This document shows, one piece after another, positions 52,591 through 62,494 of a stretch of 64,000 nt of DNA. The notes below the pieces were generated by a model. The model did not search any database, was not told where the DNA came from, and saw nothing but the letters and a program-made list of their open reading frames with translations. Position 1 is the first letter of the stretch. The number at the start of each line of letters is the position of its first letter. The DNA lies in the NCBI RefSeq assembly GCF_003336875.1, contig NZ_QGNJ01000003.1, forward strand, positions 1 to 64,000, given 5' to 3'. The position numbers and the translations under genes are program-made. This DNA comes from Oleisolibacter albus. Its GTDB lineage: Bacteria; Pseudomonadota; Alphaproteobacteria; Azospirillales; Azospirillaceae.

Positions 52591-53535
52591 TCAGCCTTCC
52601 CGCGGGCCGTTCTGGTGGCGGCGCGGGGGTTCGCCGAAGCGGTTGCGGTAGGCGGTGATGAAGTTGTTGACGTGGCTGTAGCCCACCTGCCAGGCGATGG
52701 CCTTCAACGGCAGCTCCTCCTGGAACAGCAGGCAGCGCGCCTTTTCCAGCCGGGCATTGCGCAGGCATTCGAAGACCGTGACCCCGAACAGGGCCTTGAA
52801 GCCCTCGTTCAGGCGCTTCTCGTTCAGCCCGACGGCATCCGCCAGTTGGCGCAACGAGGGCGGGGTGGTGAGATCGGCCAGCAGCCGGTCGCGCGCGTCG
52901 GCCACCAGCCTGTGCTCGCGGCGGGACAGACCGTTGTCATCCGCCGGCGGCTGGGCGAGGTCGGCCAGGGCCAGGGCCAGCAACTCCAGGCAGCGTGATT
53001 CCAGCATCAGCGTCTGCAGGCCGGGGATGGCGATGCGGTCGACAAACAGGCTGTCCGCCACACGCAGGCACGCGGCCCCGGCGGGCCGGCTGTCCAGCAC
53101 CGGCTCCGGACCGCATGCCGGATTGTCGTCCGGCAGCAGCGGCCGCAGCATGGAGGCCGACGCATGCACCATGATTCCACGTACCGTCTCGCCGGCGGTC
53201 AGCGCCAGATGCAGGCCGCTGTTGCAGCTCCGGACCCGGTGCAGCCGCCCCGTCGTCAACGGCGGCTGCGAGCCCGTGGTGCCACGGGCGTCGGGCAACA
53301 GATCGACCCGGCCCTGCAACAGGATGAGCAGATGGTTCCAGGCTCCCGGCGCGGCGTGGCTGACGCGCAGCGGCTGGGCCGGTGCGCCGTCAAGCAGGCT
53401 GATGCTCAGGTCCGGGCGCAGGTCATGGCTTTGCCAGAGGCTGTCCCGCCGGGGTTCGGCGGCGGCATGCGCGGAGGGCGGCACATCTCCGATCACCCAG
53501 GTCTGATCCACGGCGTCATTCCCTGTGTCAGCCAT
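52591..53535 (-). CDS. AraC-family transcriptional regulator
   Basis: 314 residues if the ATG at 53535 is used; an ATG at 53604 adds 23 residues and cannot be excluded. The C-terminal DNA-binding part has two HTH motifs: SLRQLADAVGLNEKRLNEGF and then PLKAIAWQVGYSHVNNFITA followed by YRNRFGEPPRRH, the AraC signature. The N-terminal ~200 residues form a sensory domain without recognisable pocket; LHLALTAGETVRGIMVHA fits PchR-type regulators, which respond to ferric siderophores. The gene is convergent with the Nif11-like precursor gene, 57 bp away. Its target is unknown. Confidence 0.82.
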   Translation of the reverse strand: MADTGNDAVDQTWVIGDVPPSAHAAAEPRRDSLWQSHDLRPDLSISLLDGAPAQPLRVSHAAPGAWNHLLILLQGRVDLLPDARGTTGSQPPLTTGRLHRVRSCNSGLHLALTAGETVRGIMVHASASMLRPLLPDDNPACGPEPVLDSRPAGAACLRVADSLFVDRIAIPGLQTLMLESRCLELLALALADLAQPPADDNGLSRREHRLVADARDRLLADLTTPPSLRQLADAVGLNEKRLNEGFKALFGVTVFECLRNARLEKARCLLFQEELPLKAIAWQVGYSHVNNFITAYRNRFGEPPRRHQNGPREG

Positions 53536-53690
53536 GCCGGGCCTGAACGGCTTGCCGGCCGAACCGCCGGGCCGCACCACGTCCTTTGGTGGCAGAGCCG
53601 GCATATCGCGGGAAGACAGCCACTTTTGCGCAGCGCCGTCGAGGGCGTGCGGGAAAAGATCAACCGGGATTGAGATTCGCCGGCAGAAGG

Positions 53691-56600
53691 TCAGTCAACG
53701 GCCTGGAGGGCCATGACCGTCTCGTTGATGACGCGCAGCAGCACCGGCACATCGATCCGGCCCTCCTGCTCCGCATCCGCCGCCAGCTGGGCCAGTTGCT
53801 GTGCGCCCATACCGGCCGCGGTGCCCTTCAGCCGATGGGCGACGGAGCGGAAGGTGCCATCGTCGCCGGCATTGGCCAGCTCGCTCATGTCACGGGCCAC
53901 CTGGTCATCCAGCATGGTGACGGCCCGGCGCCAGCCCGAGGCACCGATGGCGGCGCGGATGGCATGCACCTGATCGGCGTCGATCAGCGACAGCACCCGG
54001 CCGCGGTCGTTGGCGGGGGGGATGGCCTGGACATTGGCCGGTGGCGCGGCTTTCGCCGCCGCATCCCGGACGGTGCTGACGATGGCCGTCAACAGCTTGT
54101 CCGGTGTGATGGGCTTGGCCGTGTACCCGTTCATTCCGGCCTCCAGGCAGCGGGCGCGGTCGGCATCGGCGGCATTGGCCGTCAGCGCCAGGATCGGCAC
54201 GCGGCCCTTGGCGCCGCCCAGGCTGCGGATGCGGCGGGTGGCTTCCAGCCCGTCCATCTCCGGCATCTGCATGTCCATCAGGATCAGGTCAAGGCCGTCC
54301 CGGCTGGCCGCATCCACCGCCTCGCGGCCGTTCTGCACCTCGACCACATCATGCCCGGCGCGCTGCAGCATCAGCCGGACGATGTCGCGGTTCATGACAC
54401 TGTCCTCGGCCACCAGGATGCGCAGGGGGTGAATCCCGGCCGCCGGCCGGGCCGGTGCCGGGAAGTCGGCCGGTGCCACGGGCCGCACGGGGGGCGGCGG
54501 CGCAATGACGGCGGGGGCCGGCGCGACCTCACCAGCGGGGAGGATTTCCGCTGCCGGCGGCTCCGCCGGCTCCTCGGCCGCCGGCTCCCAGGGTACGGAG
54601 AACCAGAACAGGCTGCCCTGTCCGGGCTGGCTTTCGACCCCGATGCGGCCGCCCAACAGGGTACAGACCTCCCGGCAGATGGCCAGTCCCAGGCCGGTGC
54701 CGCCGAAACGGCGGGTGGTGGAGCCGTCGGCCTGGGTAAAGCGCTCGAACAGGCGCGGCAGCACATCGGGCGCGATGCCGATGCCGGTGTCACGGACCTC
54801 GCCCCGCAGACAGGCACGGCCGGTCTGGTCGGTATCCGGCCGCAGCCACACCTCCACCCGGCCGGCCGCGGTGAATTTCAGGGCATTGCCGATGAAATTC
54901 AGCAGCATCTGGCGGATGCGGCTGCGGTCGGCCCGCAGCCGCGGCGGCAGATCGGGGTCCACCCGCACACTCAGCCCGAGCTGGCGGATCTCCGCTTCCG
55001 GCTGGAACAGCGCCTGGATCTCGTCCAGCAGTGCCGCCGGGGCGAAATCCACCGGGTCGGACTCCGCCCGGCCGGATTCCAGCTTCGACAGGTCCAAAAT
55101 CTCGTCGATGAGCTGGCGGAGCGCTGCACCCGCGGCCAGCGCCATGTCCACCAGCCGCCGCTGCTCCGGCGCCAGCCCCGGCCGCTCGATCAGGCTGAGG
55201 GCGCCCAGCACACCATTCAGCGGTGTGCGGATTTCGTGGCTCATGGTGGCCAGGAATTCGCCCTTCAGCCGGCTGACCCGGTCGGCCTCGTCGCGGGCCC
55301 GCCGCAGATCGGCTTCCAGCTGGCGATGGGCGGTGACATCGTTGATCATGGCCGTGAAGCAGCGCCGCCCTTCGTCCAGCCAGCCGGACAGCGACACCTC
55401 CAGCGGCACCTCCTGGCCGTCGCGCCGTCGCCCTTCCAGCTGGAGCACGGTGCCCGGTAGCGGGGCACGTCCGGTGCGCAGGTAATTGACCAGCCGTTGC
55501 AGGTGGCGCGCCGCCTCGAAGCTGCTCATCAGCAGCGTGACGTCGCGGCCCAGCACCTCATCCGGCGCATAGCCGAACAGCCGCTCGGCCGCCGGGTTGA
55601 AGCCATCGACGATGCCGGTGTCGTCGATGGTGATGATGGGCTGTCCCGCGGCTTCGAACATGGCGCGGTAGCGCCGTTCGCTGGCTTCCAGGCGGGCGGC
55701 GGCCCGGCGGCGCTCGGTGATGTCGCTGGCCGCCCCGCGATAGCCGATGAAGCGGCCGTCGGCGTCGAACACCGGGCGGCCGCTGATCAGCAGCACATGC
55801 TCCTCGCCACCGATGCCGAGATGGCCTTCCAGGCCGCGGAAGGCTGTGCGTTGGGATACGGCGGTCCAGATGGCGCGGATATCGGCTTCTCCGGGATGGA
55901 AGACATCCATGACGGGCTGTCCCAGGATGGTCGTGTCATCCTGGAGCGAGGGGGCATGGGGGCCGGTGATGCCGGTCAGCCGCAGCTCCGAGTCTGTTTC
56001 CCAGAACCAGTCGGAGGCGGTTTCCGCCAGATCGCGGAAGCGCTGCTTGCTCATCTCCAGCCGGGCGGTCTGGGCCCGCAGGTCGGCCTGGGCCTGGAGT
56101 TGCTTGCGCGCGAAGCGGGCGGCCACAAGGGCCAAACCCAGGAGGGCCAGGGTACAGGCGGCCGCGACCATGCGATAGAGCAGGGATGTGCGTTGGGCAT
56201 CGCCCAGGAAGGCCGCCTTGGAGACTCCGGCCACCACCAGCAGCGGATAGCCCGGCAGCTGGCGGAAACTGACCAGCCGTTCGATGCCGTCGATGGCGCT
56301 GGTCTGCGTCATGAACCCCGCCATCCGGGTGCGGGCCGCCGCCACCACAGGGCTGCCGCTGAGATCCGCGCCCATGATGGCATCATCCAGCACGGCACGG
56401 GCCCTCAGCACGCCGTCCAGGCCCAGGATGGCGATGGTCCCGCCCGGCCCGACATCCACGTCGGCGAAACTGCGGCTGAAATAATAGGGGTCCAGCGACG
56501 CCACCACCACGCCGCCGAAGCGACCATCGGCCAGTTCGATGCGCCGCGTCAGCTGGATCGACCATTTGCCCGAGGCGCGGCCGAAAACGGGTTTGCTGAT

Positions 56601-57041
56601 GAACAGCCCCACATCCGCGCGGTCACGGTGGACGCGGAAATGCTCCCGGTCCGACAGGTCGATGCCGGTCTTCGCCCCGGCCACACTGGTCTGGCGCAGC
56701 ATGCCGTCCGCGCCGATATAGGCCAGCTGCAGCACCGTGTCGGAACTGTCGACGGCGGTGCGCATGATCTTGTCGACATCCGCCATGGCAGCGTCATCCC
56801 GCTGCACACCCAGGGCCATGAAACGCAGCGCCTGGTCGGCACCGGCAATGGTGCGGCGCGTCTGCTCCGCGATGGTCTGGGCCAGATTTCCCGTATCACG
56901 TTCGGCGCGCTCCAGCGCCTCGCGCATGATACGCTGGTTGAGGGCAGTGGCCGTGATCCACAGGGCCATGATTGCGAGGGCGGTGACCGCCCAGATCGCA
57001 ATCACCGGCCGATGTCCCCGCAATGCCGCGGAATTGCTCAT
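53691..57041 (-). CDS. Large hybrid sensor kinase: Cache, two PAS, kinase, receiver, HPt
   Basis: 1116 residues from the ATG at 57041. An N-terminal membrane segment ([20 protein letters not shown]) and a second near 300 ([17 protein letters not shown]) enclose a dCache-like periplasmic sensor. Two PAS domains follow ([20 protein letters not shown] and [20 protein letters not shown]). The kinase has His in [18 protein letters not shown]-box [19 protein letters not shown] and [10 protein letters not shown] Pro-rich linker leads to a receiver with Asp in [13 protein letters not shown], and an HPt with [13 protein letters not shown] ends the chain. The layout supports an internal phosphorelay. 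A HD-GYP response regulator is divergent 110 bp away and is the obvious output candidate. Confidence 0.9.
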   Translation of the reverse strand: MSNSAALRGHRPVIAIWAVTALAIMALWITATALNQRIMREALERAERDTGNLAQTIAEQTRRTIAGADQALRFMALGVQRDDAAMADVDKIMRTAVDSSDTVLQLAYIGADGMLRQTSVAGAKTGIDLSDREHFRVHRDRADVGLFISKPVFGRASGKWSIQLTRRIELADGRFGGVVVASLDPYYFSRSFADVDVGPGGTIAILGLDGVLRARAVLDDAIMGADLSGSPVVAAARTRMAGFMTQTSAIDGIERLVSFRQLPGYPLLVVAGVSKAAFLGDAQRTSLLYRMVAAACTLALLGLALVAARFARKQLQAQADLRAQTARLEMSKQRFRDLAETASDWFWETDSELRLTGITGPHAPSLQDDTTILGQPVMDVFHPGEADIRAIWTAVSQRTAFRGLEGHLGIGGEEHVLLISGRPVFDADGRFIGYRGAASDITERRRAAARLEASERRYRAMFEAAGQPIITIDDTGIVDGFNPAAERLFGYAPDEVLGRDVTLLMSSFEAARHLQRLVNYLRTGRAPLPGTVLQLEGRRRDGQEVPLEVSLSGWLDEGRRCFTAMINDVTAHRQLEADLRRARDEADRVSRLKGEFLATMSHEIRTPLNGVLGALSLIERPGLAPEQRRLVDMALAAGAALRQLIDEILDLSKLESGRAESDPVDFAPAALLDEIQALFQPEAEIRQLGLSVRVDPDLPPRLRADRSRIRQMLLNFIGNALKFTAAGRVEVWLRPDTDQTGRACLRGEVRDTGIGIAPDVLPRLFERFTQADGSTTRRFGGTGLGLAICREVCTLLGGRIGVESQPGQGSLFWFSVPWEPAAEEPAEPPAAEILPAGEVAPAPAVIAPPPPVRPVAPADFPAPARPAAGIHPLRILVAEDSVMNRDIVRLMLQRAGHDVVEVQNGREAVDAASRDGLDLILMDMQMPEMDGLEATRRIRSLGGAKGRVPILALTANAADADRARCLEAGMNGYTAKPITPDKLLTAIVSTVRDAAAKAAPPANVQAIPPANDRGRVLSLIDADQVHAIRAAIGASGWRRAVTMLDDQVARDMSELANAGDDGTFRSVAHRLKGTAAGMGAQQLAQLAADAEQEGRIDVPVLLRVINETVMALQAVD

Positions 57042-57151
57042 CTTGAATTGTGTCCAGACCAAACGCTAGCCCAGTGGATAGCTTAACTTTGCCGGCCATC
57101 TCCCGGTATCTATGCGAAGGGTGATGGGTTGGACATTGGCGGAGAATTCGC

Positions 57152-58222
57152 ATGCGGACACGGCTCAATGTCCTTGTCATCGACGATGTGCCGGTCAACC
57201 GCTTTCTGCTGGAGAGCATTGCGGGAGAGATCGGGGGACTGCAGGTCTCCAGCGCGTCCGACGGCGCCGAGGCCCTGGACTGGTGCCGGCGGAACCAGGC
57301 CGATGTGGTGGTCGTTGACTGGATGATGCCGGGTATGGACGGCTTCGCCTTCCTTCAGGCGTTCCGGGCCGATCCCGCCAACGAAGGCGTGCCCGTGGTC
57401 ATGATCACGGCCAATGACGACCGGGCCGTGCGACAAAAGGCGCTGGATCTGGGAGCCAACGATTTCCTGGTCCGACCGCTGCAGCCGGCGGAGGTGCGTG
57501 GCCGCCTGCGCAATATGCTGACGTTGCGCCGGGCTCATCTGGCCTTGGCGCATCAGGCCCAGGTGCTGTCCGAGCAGGTGGCGGCGGCCACGGCCCAGCT
57601 CCGCGCGCGCGAACGTGAACTGGTGTCGCGCCTGGCCGGCGCCCTGGAGCATCGCGACCCGGAGACCGGGGCCCATGTGGTGCGGATGGCGCTCTACTCC
57701 CGGCTGATCGCCGAGCGGCTGGGATTGCCGGCCGAGTTCCAGGAGATGCTGCTGGCCGCAGCCCCCATGCATGACATCGGCAAGGTCGGCATTCCCGACT
57801 ACATCCTGTTGAAGCCGGGCCGGCTGACGCCGGACGAACTCACCATCATGCGGCGGCACGCCGAACTGGGCGGCCGCATCCTCGATGGCAGCGAGTCGGA
57901 GCTGGTGCGCATGGCCCAGCGCATCGCCATGGGTCACCACGAGAAGTGGGACGGGACCGGTTATCCCCAGGGACTGTCCGGCACCGCCATTCCCATCGAG
58001 GCCCGCATCGTGGCCGTCGCGGACGTCTTCGATGCCCTGACCTCGGAGCGGCCCTACAAGCCGGCCTGGTCGCTGGAGGAGGCGCGCGCCCATCTGCTGG
58101 CGCTCCGTGGCGCCCATTTCGATCCGGACTGTGTCGACGCCTTTCTGGCGGGTTGGGACAAAGTGTTGCAGATCCGCACGGAGCATGCCGATCCCGTAAC
58201 GGCCAGCCTCGCCGATGATTGA
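57152..58222 (+). CDS. Response regulator with HD-GYP c-di-GMP phosphodiesterase output
   Basis: 356 residues; GGAG precedes the ATG. The receiver (1-120) has acidic VIDD, phospho-acceptor Asp in VVVVDWMMPGMDG, Thr in MITAND and Lys replaced by Arg in FLVRPLQPAE. A coiled-coil linker leads to an HD-GYP domain with LEHRDPETGAHVVRM, MHDIGKVGIPDYILLKPG, HHEKWDGTGYPQGLSG and VADVFDALTSERPYKPAW, so the metal site and GYP are intact. It should hydrolyse c-di-GMP on phosphorylation. The giant hybrid kinase is divergent and likely its partner. The receiver's Lys-to-Arg change may alter phosphotransfer. Confidence 0.9.
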   Translation: MRTRLNVLVIDDVPVNRFLLESIAGEIGGLQVSSASDGAEALDWCRRNQADVVVVDWMMPGMDGFAFLQAFRADPANEGVPVVMITANDDRAVRQKALDLGANDFLVRPLQPAEVRGRLRNMLTLRRAHLALAHQAQVLSEQVAAATAQLRARERELVSRLAGALEHRDPETGAHVVRMALYSRLIAERLGLPAEFQEMLLAAAPMHDIGKVGIPDYILLKPGRLTPDELTIMRRHAELGGRILDGSESELVRMAQRIAMGHHEKWDGTGYPQGLSGTAIPIEARIVAVADVFDALTSERPYKPAWSLEEARAHLLALRGAHFDPDCVDAFLAGWDKVLQIRTEHADPVTASLADD

Positions 58223-58331
58223 AAGAGCGGCGAAGTGCAACATGACAAGAATTTCATCATGGCGTTAAGCCTGACGAAAGGCGCATGGGTGCATTCCCTC
58301 GGGCCAAGACCAAACCGTCCCTCGGCCCCCC

Positions 58332-60992
58332 ATGCTACGCGCGTCCTTTGTCGAGCCGATAATGCAGGCCAAAGCGTCTGACCCGCCATCCCCACCCGCC
58401 CTGCATCCGCTGTTGCGCCGGGCACGCCAGATCCTGCCCTGGACCGTGGCCGGCCTGCTGGCCGTGATCGGGTGGCTGGTGCTGCACCGGCAGCTGGCCA
58501 GCCTGGACCATGACGAGCTGATGGTGGCACTGTCGTCCACCTCCTGGTCGGCTCTGGCGGTGGCCCTGCTGCTGACCATCGCCAATTACATCTGCCTGGT
58601 CGGCTACGATCTGACCGGCCTGCACTGGATCGATCCCAAGGTGCCGCGGCGGGCCGGAGTCCTGGCCGGGATCATCGGCTTCGCCTTCAGCAACACCATC
58701 AGTTTCACCGCCCTCAGCGGTGGGGCCGTGCGCTACCGCATCTACACCGCGGCCGGCATGCGTCCCATGGATGTGGCCCGCATTGTCGTCTTCGTCGCCA
58801 GCTCCTTCATGATCGGCGTGTCCGCCGTGGGCAGCATCGGTCTGCTGCTGGCCCCCTGGCGGGCGGCCACGGCCTTCCATGTGGCGGATTGGGTGGTGCA
58901 GGCGGTGGCGCTGGTCATCGCCGTGGCCCTGCTGCTGCTGATCGTGGCGGCGGCCCTGCTGCGCAACGGTATCCAGTTCCGGGGCCGCACCATCCATCTG
59001 CCCAGCCCCGGCATCCTGATCCTGCAGCTGGTCATCTCCAGCCTGGATGTGCTGCTGTCGGCGTCGGTGCTGTATGTGCTGCTGCCGGCCGATACCGGGA
59101 TCGGTCTGGGGGCCTTCCTCGGGGTCTACAGCGCCGCCATCGTGCTGGGGCTGGCCAGCCATGTCCCGGGCGGGCTGGGGGTGTTCGACGGCATCGTGCT
59201 GGCGGCCCTGTCCGGCCATGCGCCGCTGGAGTCGCTGGCCGGCGCCCTGATCCTGTACCGGGTCATCTATTATCTGCTGCCGCTGGCCTTCGGCGCGCTG
59301 CTGTTTCTGGTGCATGAACTGACCGACCGCAGGCATCGTCTGGTCTTCCTGCTCCGGCATCCGCGCATCGGTGCCGCCTATCGGCTGCTGCGCAGTCAGG
59401 CCCCGCGGATCGGCGCCGTGCTGGCGGTAACGGCCGGCGCCATCCTGCTGGCGTCGGGGTCGCTGCCGGCGACGCCGGGTCGCGTGCGCGTGGTGGCGCA
59501 TCTGGTGACGCTGCCCGTGGTCGAGGTCTCGCACGTGCTGGCCAGTGTGGCCGGGCTGGGACTGGTGCTGGTGGGCTACGGCCTGTTCCGGCGCATCGAT
59601 TCCGCCTGGCTCCTGGCCCAGGCCCTGTTGTCGGCCGGCATCATCCTGTCGCTGCTGAAGGGCTTCGACTATGAGGAGGCGACGCTTCTGGTCGGCCTCA
59701 TGGGACTGCTCTGGCTGGCGCGCGGCGAGTTCTATCGCCGGGGCCGGCTGACGGACCTGCGGCTGACGCCGGGCTGGCTGCTGGCCGCCGCCGCCGCCAT
59801 CGGTGGCGCCACCTGGCTGACGCTGTTCTCCTACGAGCATGTGGAATACCGCGACAGCCTGTGGTGGCACTTCGCCGTTCATGCCGATGCGCCGCGTTCG
59901 CTGCGGGCGCTGGTGGTGACGGCGGCGGCACTATTGGCCATCGGCCTGCGCCAGATGATGCGACCGGCCGCGGCCAAGCTGACCGGGCCACTGATCGCCG
60001 ATCTGCAGGATGCCCGGCGCATCCTGACCACCTCGCCGCGGACCGAGGGCTGGCTGGTGCTGCCGGGGGACAAGGCGCTGCTGTTCTCAGACGACCGGCG
60101 TGCCTTCCTGATGTATGCCGTGCGCGGCGGCAACTGGATCATGCTGGGCGATCCCGTGGGGCCGCGCGATGCCTGGCCGGCCCTGGTCTGGCAACTGCGT
60201 GAGAAGGCGGACCGCCACGGTGCCCGCATGGCCGCCTATCAGGTGCGGCCGGACAGCCTGCCCGTCTATATCGATGTGGGGCTGATGCCGGTGAAGATCG
60301 GCGAGGAGGCCCGCATTCCCCTGACGGGCTTCAGTGTCGAGGGGCCGGAGCGTCGCGATCTCCGCTATGCGCTGCGCCGGGGCGAGAAGGACGGGCTCCG
60401 GTTCGCGCTGGTGCCGCCGGACGGGGTTCCGGCCATCCTGGACGAGATGCGGGCCGTGTCCGACGCCTGGCTCGATCATCGCCGGGCCCGCGAGAAGGGC
60501 TTCTCCGTCGGCTTTTTCGATGACGACTACATGCGGAGCTGCACCCAGGCCGTGGTGTGGGAGAATGACCGCATGGTGGCCTTCGCCAACCTGTGGACCG
60601 GCGCCCGCGCCCCTGGTCTTGATGCGGAGTTGAGCATCGATCTGATGCGTCACCGGGACAGCCAGTCGGCAGTCGTCATGGACTTCCTGTTCGCCAAGCT
60701 GATGCTGTGGGGCGCCGCCGAGGGGTTCGCCTGGTTCAATCTGGGGATGGCGCCCCTGTCCGGCCTGTCCGGCCGGCCGCTGGCCCCGCTATGGCAGCGC
60801 ATCGGCGCCTTCCTGTTCGCCCGGGGTGAGCCCTTCTATGGCTTCCGCGGGTTGCGCAGCTACAAGGAGAAATTCCGGCCGGTGTGGGAACCGCGCTACC
60901 TCTGCTGCCATGGCGGGCTGGCCCCCGCCACCGTGCTGGCGGATGTGGCCGCCCTGGTTTCCGGCGGGCTGGACGGGGTGATCCGGAAATGA
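58332..60992 (+). CDS. mprF: Aminoacyl-phosphatidylglycerol synthase/flippase, MprF family
   Basis: 886 residues from an ATG at 58332; an ATG at 58362 is an alternative. About 14 hydrophobic segments form the flippase part (for example LLLTIANYICLVGYDLTGLH and AIVLGLASHVPGGLGVFDGI, the conserved SHVPGGLGV element). The C-terminal cytosolic synthase region contains LSIDLMRHRDSQSAVVMDFL and GFAWFNLGMAPLSGLSGRPL then YGFRGLRSYKEKFRP, matching MprF aminoacyl-tRNA-dependent transferases. It adds an amino acid, usually lysine, to phosphatidylglycerol. Its stop overlaps the ATG of an AcvB/VirJ gene, coupling synthesis to a hydrolase. Confidence 0.92.
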   Translation: MLRASFVEPIMQAKASDPPSPPALHPLLRRARQILPWTVAGLLAVIGWLVLHRQLASLDHDELMVALSSTSWSALAVALLLTIANYICLVGYDLTGLHWIDPKVPRRAGVLAGIIGFAFSNTISFTALSGGAVRYRIYTAAGMRPMDVARIVVFVASSFMIGVSAVGSIGLLLAPWRAATAFHVADWVVQAVALVIAVALLLLIVAAALLRNGIQFRGRTIHLPSPGILILQLVISSLDVLLSASVLYVLLPADTGIGLGAFLGVYSAAIVLGLASHVPGGLGVFDGIVLAALSGHAPLESLAGALILYRVIYYLLPLAFGALLFLVHELTDRRHRLVFLLRHPRIGAAYRLLRSQAPRIGAVLAVTAGAILLASGSLPATPGRVRVVAHLVTLPVVEVSHVLASVAGLGLVLVGYGLFRRIDSAWLLAQALLSAGIILSLLKGFDYEEATLLVGLMGLLWLARGEFYRRGRLTDLRLTPGWLLAAAAAIGGATWLTLFSYEHVEYRDSLWWHFAVHADAPRSLRALVVTAAALLAIGLRQMMRPAAAKLTGPLIADLQDARRILTTSPRTEGWLVLPGDKALLFSDDRRAFLMYAVRGGNWIMLGDPVGPRDAWPALVWQLREKADRHGARMAAYQVRPDSLPVYIDVGLMPVKIGEEARIPLTGFSVEGPERRDLRYALRRGEKDGLRFALVPPDGVPAILDEMRAVSDAWLDHRRAREKGFSVGFFDDDYMRSCTQAVVWENDRMVAFANLWTGARAPGLDAELSIDLMRHRDSQSAVVMDFLFAKLMLWGAAEGFAWFNLGMAPLSGLSGRPLAPLWQRIGAFLFARGEPFYGFRGLRSYKEKFRPVWEPRYLCCHGGLAPATVLADVAALVSGGLDGVIRK

Positions 60993-62431
60993 TGCGTTAT
61001 CTTCGTCCCCAGAGCTGGCGCCATCTGCTGGTGCTGCTGCTGGCCGGAACGGCGGTCATCGCCCTGGTCCTGGCCGGGATCGTGTCGTTGTGGACCGCCG
61101 CCCGCATCCGCACCCAGTCCTTCAATGCCGGGGAATTCGGCGAGGTCCAGCTGTTCCAGCCTGCGGCCAGCAGCGGCCGGGTGGTGGTGCTGGTCTCCGA
61201 CAGCGATGGCTGGTCCCACGCCGACACGCGGCAGGCCAAGCGTCTGGCCAAGGCCGGCGCCATCGTCGTCGGACTGGATCTGGCCGACCTGTTGCCGCGG
61301 CTGAACGAACAGACCGAGGGCTGCCACTGGATCTCCGGCGATCTGGAGGCGGTCAGCCGTGCCGTGCAGCAGGCCCGCGGCTTCACCCGCTATCACCCGC
61401 CGGTGCTGGTCGGGCGTGGCGATGGCGGCATGCTGGTGCTGGGGGCGGCCGCGCAGGCCCTGCCGCGCATGTTCGCCGGGGCCGTCGTCACCGAACTGGA
61501 CCGGGTGCTGCCGTTGAAGGCGCCGATCTGCCTGGACCAGGCGCCGAGTCAAAGCGCGGACGGCCCGCTCTATCCGCTGCCGGCCTCTCCCAACACGCCG
61601 GTGACGCTGCTGCGTGCCACCGGCGACGACGATCCGGGTCCGCTGCCCGACGGCCTGCGGCGTGAGGACCAGGATGGCGAGGATCTGGCCGAGCAGGTGG
61701 CCGACATTGCCATTCGGCTGGACGGCATCGGCCCGCAGCCCGATCCGGTGGCCGGCATTCCGGTTGTGGAGATCCCGGCCGAGGCCGACGTCAAGGATGC
61801 CGTGGACGCCGACACTCTGGCCATCATCTGGTCCGGTGATGGCGGCTGGCGCGATATCGACAGCAGCATGGGCGATGCCCTGGCCGCCCGCGGCATCCCC
61901 GTGGCCGGCATCGACAGTTTCGAGTATTTCTGGCACACGCGCACGCCGGACGAGATGGCCCGCGACCTGGACCGGCTGATCCGCCACTATACCGGCCTGT
62001 GGGGGCGGCATAAGGTGTTGCTGATCGGCTATTCCTTCGGCGCGGACACGCTGCCCTTCGCCGTCAGCCGGCTGTCTGACGAGGACAAGGCCGCGCTGCG
62101 GCTGCTGGGCCTGCTGTCGCCCTCGCGCGGTGCCGACTTCCAGATCAATGTGGCCGCCTATCTCGGCAACAGCGACGAAGGGGCCTTCCCGCTGATGCCG
62201 GAGATGGCGAAGCTGTCGGGCCTGCCCATCGCCTGTATCTATGGCGAGGAGGATGCCGATGACAGCCTGTGTACGGTCCCGGACTTCAAGGCCGACCATA
62301 TCCTGAAGCTGGCCGGCGGCCACCATTTCGATGGCGACTATGACGGGCTTCTGGACCGGCTGCTGGCCGCGGCCGGGATTGCCCCTTCCGCCGCCAGCGG
62401 AGAGAAGCAGAGCAACGCCGGCGCGCGATGA
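60989..62431 (+). CDS. acvB: AcvB/VirJ-family protein, likely aminoacyl-PG hydrolase
   Basis: 480 residues; the ATG overlaps the MprF stop (ATGA). An N-terminal membrane anchor (LVLLLAGTAVIALVLAGIVS) places the rest in the periplasm. The first half repeats an alpha/beta fold weakly. The second half is the VirJ domain: TLAIIWSGDGGWRDIDSSMG, then VLLIGYSFGADTLPFAVSRL with a nucleophile Ser in GYSFGAD, and LAGGHHFDGDYDGLL with a candidate His. AcvB of Agrobacterium cleaves lysyl-phosphatidylglycerol and is encoded with the synthase, as here. So this pair can add and remove the positive charge on the membrane lipid. Confidence 0.88.
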   Translation: MMRYLRPQSWRHLLVLLLAGTAVIALVLAGIVSLWTAARIRTQSFNAGEFGEVQLFQPAASSGRVVVLVSDSDGWSHADTRQAKRLAKAGAIVVGLDLADLLPRLNEQTEGCHWISGDLEAVSRAVQQARGFTRYHPPVLVGRGDGGMLVLGAAAQALPRMFAGAVVTELDRVLPLKAPICLDQAPSQSADGPLYPLPASPNTPVTLLRATGDDDPGPLPDGLRREDQDGEDLAEQVADIAIRLDGIGPQPDPVAGIPVVEIPAEADVKDAVDADTLAIIWSGDGGWRDIDSSMGDALAARGIPVAGIDSFEYFWHTRTPDEMARDLDRLIRHYTGLWGRHKVLLIGYSFGADTLPFAVSRLSDEDKAALRLLGLLSPSRGADFQINVAAYLGNSDEGAFPLMPEMAKLSGLPIACIYGEEDADDSLCTVPDFKADHILKLAGGHHFDGDYDGLLDRLLAAAGIAPSAASGEKQSNAGAR

Positions 62432-62494
62432 TGCGGCTTGGGGCGGCTCCAGGCCGTGGAGTAGGCTCGCCCGAGCGGAAGGGGAAGCCATCGC

